From the NCBI RefSeq assembly GCF_000407485.1, contig NZ_ASWD01000005.1, positions 186,001 to 250,000 of the forward strand: DNA of 64,000 nucleotides, given 5' to 3'. Both the position numbers and the translations under genes were made by a program. This DNA is from Enterococcus pallens ATCC BAA-351. Its GTDB lineage: Bacteria > Bacillota > Bacilli > Lactobacillales > Enterococcaceae. Below the pieces are notes generated by a model, which was not told where the DNA came from, did not search any database, and worked only from the letters and a program-made list of their open reading frames with translations. Numbering within the stretch: the first letter of the stretch is position 1; every line of letters starts with the position of its first letter. This document shows positions 55,866-64,000 of the stretch, piece by piece.

Positions 55866-57521
55866 TCATCCTTCCATTAGTAATAATTCTGGTTCAGCCA
55901 ATAGACGTTTGATGTTGTTCATGGCTTGTTGAGCAGTTGCACCATCAACGATCCGGTGGTCAAAGCTTAGAGAAAGTTTCATTACGCGTCCAACAGCTAA
56001 TTCGCCTTCTGCATTTACAATTGGTTGTTGAGCAATCGTACCTACACCTAAAATCGCTACTTCAGGATAGTTAATTACTGGAGTAAAGAAGCCGCCGCCT
56101 ACTGAACCGATATTTGAAATTGTAATTGTTCCGTTACGCATATCGTCAGCGGAAAGTTTGCCGTCATGAGCCAAGGCAGCTTTTTCGTTGATTTCATCAG
56201 CGATAGCAAACATACCTTTCATATTGGCATTTTTAATGTTTGGTACATATAAACCTGCATCCGTATCTGTTGCGATACCAATGTTGTAGTAATTTTTGTA
56301 AACAATTTCTTGTGCTGCGTCATCGATTGATGCATTCAAGACTGGGTATTTCTTAACAGTTGCTGTCAGTGCTTTAACAACATATGGTAAGAAGGTTAAT
56401 TTCGTACCGTTGTCAGCAGCAACTTGTTTGAATTTCTTGCGATGATCCCAAAGTTTTGATACTTCGACTTCATCATGCAAGGTTACATGTGGTGCTGTGT
56501 GCTTGCTGTTCACCATTGCTTTAGAAATTGCTTTGCGCATTGGTGTTAATTTTTCACGCGTTTCCATTTCACCCATGTTGGAAGTGAATGGCTTCGCTGG
56601 TGTAGCTGGTTTTGCTGACTCAGTTGCTGAAGCTTGTGGCGCTGCTTCTTGTTGTACTTCTGAGCTGCTTTCTGCTGATGCACTAGCTTGTTGTCCACCA
56701 GATGCAAAAGCATCGATGTCTTCTTTTGTTACTCGGCCGCCTTTACCCGTTGCGTTCACTTGAGTAATGTCCACATCTTTTTCACGAGCGTATTGGCGAA
56801 CTGAAGGCATAGCCAGTACACGTTTATTTGGATCTGCTGCTGTGACAACCGGTCCTGCTTCAGCTGATGTTTCAACTGCCTCGGTTGTTTGATTGGATTT
56901 GCTTGCTTCTGGTGCAGCAGTTGCTGTATCGCTATTATGACCTGGTGCGTCGATTTCCACCAACACGTCACCTACATTTGCGACAGTTCCTTCAGAAACT
57001 ACGATCTTCTTGATCGTTCCAGTAACTGGAGATGGAATTTCTTCCACTGATTTATCGTTTTGAACTTCTAATAAAGTATCATCTTCTTCAATAGTGTCAC
57101 CATCTTTGACGAACCATTTAACGATTTCGCCTTCAGCAATTCCTTCACCGATATCTGGTAATTTGAATTGGAAAACACCGCCGCCATCATTGCTGACAGC
57201 TTCAGTAGGTTCAGCCGCTGGATGTGCTGGTGTTTGAGCTTCCGCTGGTGCTGGAGAAGATGCTTCGCTGTCGTCTTCATGCCCTGGAGCATCGATTTCA
57301 ACTAAGACATCGCCAACGTTTGCGACTGTGCCCTCTTCTACTACAATTTTTTTGATAGTTCCGCTAACTGGTGATGGAATTTCTTCCACTGATTTATCAT
57401 TTTGTACTTCTAATAATGTATCGTCTTCTTCGATGGTGTCGCCAGCTTTAACAAACCACTTAACGATTTCACCCTCTGCGATACCTTCGCCAATGTCTGG
57501 CAGCTTAAATTGGAAAGCCAT
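55866..57521 (-). CDS. pdhC: Dihydrolipoamide acetyltransferase (E2)
   Basis: 551 residues. Two lipoyl domains with the lipoylated Lys in [11 protein letters not shown] (about residues 43 and 159), Ala/Pro/Ser linkers, the peripheral subunit-binding domain ([18 protein letters not shown]... [10 protein letters not shown]) and the catalytic domain ending [13 protein letters not shown], with catalytic His. It is the core of the complex that makes acetyl-CoA. The two lipoyl domains are nearly identical in DNA, which can confuse assembly. Confidence 0.96.
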   Translation of the reverse strand: MAFQFKLPDIGEGIAEGEIVKWFVKAGDTIEEDDTLLEVQNDKSVEEIPSPVSGTIKKIVVEEGTVANVGDVLVEIDAPGHEDDSEASSPAPAEAQTPAHPAAEPTEAVSNDGGGVFQFKLPDIGEGIAEGEIVKWFVKDGDTIEEDDTLLEVQNDKSVEEIPSPVTGTIKKIVVSEGTVANVGDVLVEIDAPGHNSDTATAAPEASKSNQTTEAVETSAEAGPVVTAADPNKRVLAMPSVRQYAREKDVDITQVNATGKGGRVTKEDIDAFASGGQQASASAESSSEVQQEAAPQASATESAKPATPAKPFTSNMGEMETREKLTPMRKAISKAMVNSKHTAPHVTLHDEVEVSKLWDHRKKFKQVAADNGTKLTFLPYVVKALTATVKKYPVLNASIDDAAQEIVYKNYYNIGIATDTDAGLYVPNIKNANMKGMFAIADEINEKAALAHDGKLSADDMRNGTITISNIGSVGGGFFTPVINYPEVAILGVGTIAQQPIVNAEGELAVGRVMKLSLSFDHRIVDGATAQQAMNNIKRLLAEPELLLMEG

Positions 57522-57541
57522 GTTTGTATTCGCTCCTTTTC

Positions 57542-58519
57542 TTAAAACTCTACGATTTCTTTCACTTTTGCTTCGATATCTGCTGCATTAGGAAGCCAGA
57601 TGCCTTCTGCTTGTCCAAATGGGAAAATCGTATCTGGAGCAGAAACACGTCCAATTGGTGCTTCTAATGAAAGAATAGCCCGCTCGGAAATTTCAGAAAT
57701 GACTTGAGCAGAAACCCCCGCTTGTTTTTGTGCTTCTTGAACTACCACAACACGACCAGTTTTTTCAACTGATTTTATGATCGTTTCCACATCTAGCGGT
57801 GCTACTGTACGCAAATCAATGATTTCAGCATTGATGTTTTCTTTTGCCAAATTATCGGCAGCTTTAATCGCTTCACGAACCATTGCACCATATGTGATGA
57901 TGGATACATCAGAACCTTCTTTAGTTACAGCTGCTTTATCTAATGGTACTTCATAAATACCATCTGGCACTTCCTCACGGAACGAACGGTATAGTTTCAT
58001 GTGTTCCAAGAAAATAACTGGATCGTTGTTACGAATAGACGCAATCAATAGACCTTTAGCATCGTAAGGATTTGATGGAATAACCACACGCAAACCAGGT
58101 GATTGAGCCATTAATCCTTCTAAGTTATCTGAGTGAAGCTCTGGTGTATGCACGCCGCCACCAAATGGTGAACGGACAGTCACTGCCAAATTACGAGTAT
58201 TGCCCATACGGTAGCGAGTACGAGCCATTTGCCCAACAATCTCGTCCATTGTTTCAAATACAAAGCCGAAGAATTGAATTTCGGGAACGGGACGAAAGCC
58301 TTCTAGTGCTAATCCGAAAGCTAAACCACCAATTCCTGATTCAGCAAGGGGGGTATCAAATACTCGTTCTTCACCAAATTTATCTTGCAGTCCTTCTGTT
58401 GCTCGGAAGACCCCACCGTTTTTACCAACGTCTTCACCGAAAACCAAGACATCTTCATCTTTTTCAAGCATCAGAGCTAAGGCATCTGTAATTGCTTGGA
58501 TCATTGTTTTTTGTGCCAT
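57542..58519 (-). CDS. pdhB: Pyruvate dehydrogenase E1 beta subunit
   Basis: 325 residues: [20 protein letters not shown] start, [32 protein letters not shown] and the C-terminal transketolase-like domain. With pdhA it forms the thiamine-diphosphate enzyme that decarboxylates pyruvate. Starts two bases after pdhA ends, with AAGGAG upstream. Confidence 0.97.
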   Translation of the reverse strand: MAQKTMIQAITDALALMLEKDEDVLVFGEDVGKNGGVFRATEGLQDKFGEERVFDTPLAESGIGGLAFGLALEGFRPVPEIQFFGFVFETMDEIVGQMARTRYRMGNTRNLAVTVRSPFGGGVHTPELHSDNLEGLMAQSPGLRVVIPSNPYDAKGLLIASIRNNDPVIFLEHMKLYRSFREEVPDGIYEVPLDKAAVTKEGSDVSIITYGAMVREAIKAADNLAKENINAEIIDLRTVAPLDVETIIKSVEKTGRVVVVQEAQKQAGVSAQVISEISERAILSLEAPIGRVSAPDTIFPFGQAEGIWLPNAADIEAKVKEIVEF

Positions 58520-58521
58520 TT

Positions 58522-59971
<1,450 letters not shown>

Positions 59972-60011
59972 GCAAAAAAAGAAACAGAGTAACGAAAATC
60001 GTTACTCTGTT
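59972..60011 (-). terminator. Terminator of mgtA
   Basis: On the minus strand AACAGAGTAACG pairs with CGTTACTCTGTT and runs into TTTCTTTTTTT. Confidence 0.9.
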
Positions 60012-60015
60012 ACAA

Positions 60016-62619
60016 TCAAATCCATTCTTTTGCAATTTTTATATAAAGGAACTTAGCAAATTGGACTGCCGCCATATACGCTGCGACAATACCTACAAAC
60101 CAAACCCAGTAATTGACAGGTAATTGGACAAATTCAAATTGTTCTCGGAATGGCGACAAAACAATAATCATACCAATGATAACCGCTGACATTATGCTAG
60201 CAAATACTGGCAGAGAAGGTCGGCTTTGAATAAATGGAATTTTTCGTGTTCTTACCATTAAAACGACTAAAGCCTGAGTTGCTAATCCCACCATGAACCA
60301 GCCTGTTTGAAATAAGCTTTGGTTTCCAACAGTATTTGCTCCAAATACGAACCACATCACTAAGAAAGTAATCACATCGAAAATTGAACTGACTGGTCCA
60401 ATACAAACAGTAAATTTCATAAGCCCATTGGTTTCCCATTTAGTTGGCTTTAGCAGCTCCTCTTCATCAACGTTATCCCAAGGAATAGTTAGTTGAGCAA
60501 TATCATAAATTAGGTTTTGCAGCAAAAGTTGCAATGACAGCATTGGCAAGAAAGGCAAGAAAGCACTGGCAATCAAAATGGAAAACACATTTCCGAAGTT
60601 TGAACTAATGGTAATCTTGATGTATTTCATCATATTACTAAACACTCTGCGGCCTTCAATTACTCCACTTTCCAATACATTCAAACTTTTTTCTAAAAGT
60701 ATAATTGAACTTGCATCTTTAGTAATATCCGCTGCTGTATCCACTGAAATTCCTACATCTGCTTTACGCAAAGCAGGCGCATCGTTTATTCCATCACCCA
60801 TAAAACCAACTGTGTGACCCGTTGTTTGTAAAGCTTCAATAATTCGTGCTTTTTGCATGGGATTCAATTTAGCGAATAAATGAGTTTGATTTGCTGCCTG
60901 CTGCAGCTCTTCATCACTCATTTGATCGACCTGGTTGCCTAAAACAAATCTATTTGCGTCAATACCTACATCTTGGCAAACCTTTTGCGCTACAATTGCA
61001 TTGTCGCCTGTTAGAACTTTTACATCTACCCCGTGTTCATGCAAAGAAGCGATCGCAGTAATTGCTGATTCTTTCGCCGGATCTAAAAAGCCCATAAAAC
61101 CAATCAAGGTCATGTCCTTTTCGTCCTCTGTACTATAAACAGCTTCGTCATGCGCGTCTCGTTTAATTGCCACTGTAATTACACGCATCCCCTGACGATT
61201 CATTCGCTCGTTAACACTTTTCAACTGTTGATGCAGTTCCTCAGTGAATTCAAGTACTTCACCATCAATTTCAACATATTTACAGATTGACGCCATCTCT
61301 TCAACCGCACCTTTAGTAATCATCCATTGGTGTTCGTCCGCCTTTACCACGACAGTTAAACGACGTCGAGAAAAATCAAACGGTATTTCATCAATTTTTT
61401 GCACCGAATCAAAAGGTAATTTTCGACTTTCCTCCTCGTAGTAATTAATGACAGCAATGTCCATTAGGTTTTTCCAGCCTGTTTGATAATTTGAATTCAA
61501 AAAGGCCAAATCCAAGACCTGAGTATTTTCTTTGCCTAATGGATCAAGGTGCTGAACTAAAACTACTCGATCCTCAGTAATCGTGCCTGTCTTATCTGTA
61601 CATAATACATCCATACTCCCTAAGTTTTGAATTGAAGGAAGTTCCTTCACGATTACTTTATGCTTTGATAAGGTTAATGCTCCTTTTGCTAAGTTAGAGC
61701 TGACAATCATTGGCAGCATTTCTGGTGTTAAACCGACTGCAACAGCAATAGCGAAGAAAAAGGCATTGCTCCAATCACCCTTTGTGAGTCCATTAATTAA
61801 GAAAACTAATGGGAAAAGCACCATAATCAAGCGCAACAATACTTTACTGACACGAGCTAAACCAACGTCAAAGGAAGTTTTGCCGCGTTTGGTTGTGGCA
61901 TTTTTCGCAATATCGCCAAAGAAAGTCTGTTGGCCAGTTTTCAAAATAATTGCTCGTCCCTGACCGCTTAATACATCCGTCCCCATAAAAACTAAATTTG
62001 ACATATCTAATGCATTATTTTCATCATCAGAATCTATGGAAGCGGATTTCTCTACTGGCATTGATTCACCAGTCAAAGAAGATTGATTCACAAATAAATC
62101 CTTCGTCCAAATTAAAACTGCATCTGCAGGAATCATATCGCCAGTCGCTAAAGTTAAAATATCTCCTGGTACTACTTCATCCATGGGAATTTCTTTTGTC
62201 TGACCTTCCCTAGTAATTGCCGCCGTATTTTCAATCATTTCCCGCAATTCAATACTTGCTTTTTGCGAACGATATTCTTGAATGAAAGTAATCAGGACAC
62301 TAGCTAAGATCATTATTCCCATAACAATAGCTGCTTCGTAATCAGAAGTTAAAAAAGATACGATCATCAATAGTGCCAACACATATACAAACAAGTCATT
62401 GAATGCTTGAATGAATAAAATAATTGCTGGAGTAGGCTTTTGAGCTGATACTTCATTGGGACCATACTCTTCTAATCTTGCTTGAGCATCCTCTTCAGAT
62501 AATCCTTTCAAAGATGTGCGTAAATTCAGGAATAAATCACGATCTGATAATAGTGCTAGTTTCATTAATTCTTGATCTTTACTTATTTTGCGTGTGATGA
62601 GGTTCTTTTTGTTCATCAT
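60016..62619 (-). CDS. mgtA: Magnesium-transporting P-type ATPase
   Basis: 867 residues. Phosphorylated Asp in CTDKTGTIT, hinge MGDGINDAPALRKADVGISV, TGES in SLTGES, and ten predicted membrane segments with the P3-type C-terminal half; the opening region matches MgtA/MgtB. It imports magnesium under limitation. GGTAGGAGG precedes the ATG. Its start lies within the end of a 40-codon upstream frame, and an M-box RNA and a terminator lie ahead, so expression should rise when magnesium is low. Confidence 0.95.
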   Translation of the reverse strand: MMNKKNLITRKISKDQELMKLALLSDRDLFLNLRTSLKGLSEEDAQARLEEYGPNEVSAQKPTPAIILFIQAFNDLFVYVLALLMIVSFLTSDYEAAIVMGIMILASVLITFIQEYRSQKASIELREMIENTAAITREGQTKEIPMDEVVPGDILTLATGDMIPADAVLIWTKDLFVNQSSLTGESMPVEKSASIDSDDENNALDMSNLVFMGTDVLSGQGRAIILKTGQQTFFGDIAKNATTKRGKTSFDVGLARVSKVLLRLIMVLFPLVFLINGLTKGDWSNAFFFAIAVAVGLTPEMLPMIVSSNLAKGALTLSKHKVIVKELPSIQNLGSMDVLCTDKTGTITEDRVVLVQHLDPLGKENTQVLDLAFLNSNYQTGWKNLMDIAVINYYEEESRKLPFDSVQKIDEIPFDFSRRRLTVVVKADEHQWMITKGAVEEMASICKYVEIDGEVLEFTEELHQQLKSVNERMNRQGMRVITVAIKRDAHDEAVYSTEDEKDMTLIGFMGFLDPAKESAITAIASLHEHGVDVKVLTGDNAIVAQKVCQDVGIDANRFVLGNQVDQMSDEELQQAANQTHLFAKLNPMQKARIIEALQTTGHTVGFMGDGINDAPALRKADVGISVDTAADITKDASSIILLEKSLNVLESGVIEGRRVFSNMMKYIKITISSNFGNVFSILIASAFLPFLPMLSLQLLLQNLIYDIAQLTIPWDNVDEEELLKPTKWETNGLMKFTVCIGPVSSIFDVITFLVMWFVFGANTVGNQSLFQTGWFMVGLATQALVVLMVRTRKIPFIQSRPSLPVFASIMSAVIIGMIIVLSPFREQFEFVQLPVNYWVWFVGIVAAYMAAVQFAKFLYIKIAKEWI

Positions 62620-62701
62620 AGTATTTCCTCCTACCAGTAGAGAAAGTCACTGTCTTCCCTACTTTTTCTATTTTCGGTCGACTTTCATCTGGATGATCCA
62701 T
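62579..62701 (-). CDS. 40-codon leader ORF overlapping the mgtA start
   Basis: Starts at ATG 62701 with a strong ribosome site (GGGAGGTGAGGA) after the M-box terminator and ends 41 bases inside mgtA in another frame. The peptide is basic and hydrophilic (MDHPDESRPKIEKVGKTV...). It spans the mgtA ribosome site, so its translation must affect mgtA initiation. No hydrophobic segment, so not a membrane peptide. Possible leader peptide; function unproved. Confidence 0.5.
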   Translation of the reverse strand: MDHPDESRPKIEKVGKTVTFSTGRRKYYDEQKEPHHTQNK

Positions 62702-62730
62702 AGATCCTCACCTCCCTTTCTTTCAGGCAA

Positions 62731-62764
62731 AGCAAAAAGCGCGTACTCGATAATGAGTACGCGC
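62731..62764 (-). terminator. Riboswitch-controlled intrinsic terminator
   Basis: GCGCGTACTC pairs with GAGTACGCGC, followed by TTTTTGC, between the M-box and the leader ORF. It is the expected expression platform. Confidence 0.85.
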
Positions 62765-62775
62765 AAAAGCAATCA

Positions 62776-62937
62776 CGGTCGTCATCGTCGAGCTTTAGCA
62801 CTATAGGGCGTAGACAGATAAATCTGTCAGCTGCGTTATGAATCACCTTCACGATGATTCCTGTTCAACCAACTAAGAGTCTCTCGATTCTTTCGCGGCA
62901 GCAGCTTGTGTCCATATAGGAGCCTCACCTAACAATT
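62776..62937 (-). ncRNA. M-box (ykoK) magnesium riboswitch
   Basis: The minus strand shows the conserved M-box start (TTAGGTGAGGCTCCTATATG followed by CTGCTGCC), the central AACAGGAATCATCG...AGGTGATTCATAACGCAGCTG and the end CCCTATAGTGCTAAAGCTC. Folding around magnesium favours the downstream terminator, so mgtA is read only when magnesium is scarce. Confidence 0.92.
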
Positions 62938-62955
62938 AATATAATTTCCATCTTT

Positions 62956-62984
62956 ACTATAGTAGACATAGATAACAGTGTCAA
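62956..62984 (-). promoter_or_regulatory. Consensus sigma-70-type promoter of mgtA
   Basis: On the minus strand TTGACA and TATAGT are exactly 17 bases apart. The start point would fall near 62949, about 12 bases ahead of the M-box. Confidence 0.85.
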
Positions 62985-63169
62985 CTATTAGAATGCTATC
63001 TGTGAAAAATCAAATAGAAATTAAACAATAGATTGACAATACCTGTCTAGCCTGAAGAACAACTATCAGCAGTATTTTACTATTATTCATCAAAAATAAG
63101 ACTTTGATGTAGTAGTCTACAATAGTAAACCCATGATTTTTAAAACTATGTAATAAAATTACTAATTCT

Positions 63170-63209
63170 AAAAAAACCTTCCTTGAATCTATCATTCATC
63201 AAGAAAGGT
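63170..63209 (-). terminator. Terminator of the nitroreductase gene
   Basis: On the minus strand ACCTTTCTTGA pairs with TCAAGGAAGGT (one mismatch), followed by T7. Confidence 0.8.
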
Positions 63210-63217
63210 CTAAATAG

Positions 63218-63946
63218 TTATTCTTTTATCAAGTGCTGCTCTTTTGCAAATTCATCCACAGCAGAATTGGGCTTATTACTAAAATAATCCGCAAACTTTT
63301 TACTCCATAATTTAGTTTCCCGAGCTTCAGCAAAAATTTCCATCGTTTGATCGTACTCTTCAATTTCTTGATAGTCATAATCTTGATACCCATCGTAATG
63401 GACAACTACTTTTTCTGGTAAACGAGGTTTTACCTGCATTTCCACAGTTGGTTTTCCAATGCTTAAGCCAGCGATTGGTAGGACATAATCTGGCAAATTC
63501 AGTAGTTCACTGATTTTTTTTATGTCTTTTCGGATGCTGCCGACTACCACACTACCTAAGCCTAATGATTCAGTGGCTATAACCGCATTTTGTAAAGCTA
63601 GCGCAGTATCTGTTACTGCCGTAATTAAGGGATCAATTCCTTCAGAAATTGGATAATCTACCTGATAATGCTCTGAAACTTTTTGTGTGCGTTTCAGATC
63701 GGCAGCAAACAATAAGAATACAGAACTCTTTAACATATGAGGATTACCTGGATTCATTTCAACAAACTTTTGGCGAATGTCTGGATTCTTGATGACAATA
63801 ATGCTGTACATTTGACCATTCATCCAACTGGGTGCTTGACGGCTAGCATCTAAAATTTGCTGTAGTTCTTCATCTGTCAGCTGATAATTTTCATCAAAGT
63901 CACGATAAGTACGATGATTTTTCAATACTTCAATTGTTTCATTCAA
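63218..63946 (-). CDS. NfsA-like flavin nitroreductase
   Basis: 242 residues, preceded by AGGAGGACG with a 10-base gap. NAD(P)H-FMN nitroreductase-fold features: HRTYRDF at the N-terminus, ASRQAPSWMNGQMYSIIVI, ATESLGLGSVVVGSIRKD and the C-terminal GLSIGKP. Reduces nitro compounds, quinones or FMN. Monocistronic. Confidence 0.9.
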   Translation of the reverse strand: MNETIEVLKNHRTYRDFDENYQLTDEELQQILDASRQAPSWMNGQMYSIIVIKNPDIRQKFVEMNPGNPHMLKSSVFLLFAADLKRTQKVSEHYQVDYPISEGIDPLITAVTDTALALQNAVIATESLGLGSVVVGSIRKDIKKISELLNLPDYVLPIAGLSIGKPTVEMQVKPRLPEKVVVHYDGYQDYDYQEIEEYDQTMEIFAEARETKLWSKKFADYFSNKPNSAVDEFAKEQHLIKE

Positions 63947-64000
63947 CCTTACGTCCTCCTATAATTCCCGATATTTTTTTTAATTTCACAAAAAAGGCGC

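Noticed and set aside
63010-63195. 61-codon minus-strand frame
   Set aside because: Lies in AT-rich intergenic DNA and runs over a terminator tail.

Overview
The window looks like chromosomal DNA of a low-GC, fermentative Gram-positive coccus, most likely an Enterococcus and perhaps of the E. avium group. This rests on gene content only: Mga-type regulators, a LevR-type sigma-54 activator with a mannose-family PTS, a CnaB-repeat wall adhesin, an Fst-like toxin, a four-gene pyruvate dehydrogenase operon and an M-box-controlled mgtA. Species and replicon were not tested.

Left part (1-24 kb). A minus-strand operon (1-6.6 kb) holds a LuxR-type regulator, a glycyl-radical activase, a glycyl-radical enzyme, a TauE/SafE permease and an iron-dependent alcohol dehydrogenase cut by the window edge. 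It probably makes an aldehyde or ketone plus a leaving anion such as sulfite; the substrate is unknown. Next is accessory DNA (7-13.5 kb): a secreted protein with three YRLYNPN-type repeats, a candidate small RNA, a DUF1659/DUF2922 gene group ending in an Fst-type toxin, and a frameshifted methyltransferase. A minus-strand operon (13.5-20.2 kb) follows: PTS IIA, IIB, IIA-IIB fusion, IIC, IID, an M20 dipeptidase, a Cys/Met PLP lyase and a UroD-fold protein with an HxC...C zinc motif. It has a sigma-54 promoter and a LevR-type activator gene upstream.

Middle (23-47 kb). An S66 LD-carboxypeptidase remnant, a surface protein of about 2145 residues without a canonical LPXTG motif, a ZIP-like membrane protein, two Mga-family regulators and an OmpR-type winged-helix protein. 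Then a ClbS/DfsB protein behind a MerR-like promoter, a two-component system with an FtsX-type ABC transporter, an SDR plus SUMF1-domain lipoprotein pair divergent from a LysR gene, and small housekeeping genes.

Right part (47-64 kb). A D-proline reductase operon, prdC-prdA-small protein-prdB-TauE permease. Both prdC and prdB are interrupted by one in-frame UGA in a conserved context, and both read through to a plausible C-terminus, so both are probably selenoproteins. A divergent LysR gene, not the sigma-54-type PrdR of clostridia, probably controls the operon. Then come pdhA-B-C-D, and mgtA behind an M-box riboswitch with a consensus promoter, an intrinsic terminator and a 40-codon overlapping upstream ORF. 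A nitroreductase gene ends the window.

Together the window encodes anaerobic energy and electron-sink functions (proline reduction, a glycyl-radical lyase, pyruvate dehydrogenase), sugar-conjugate uptake and surface adhesion.
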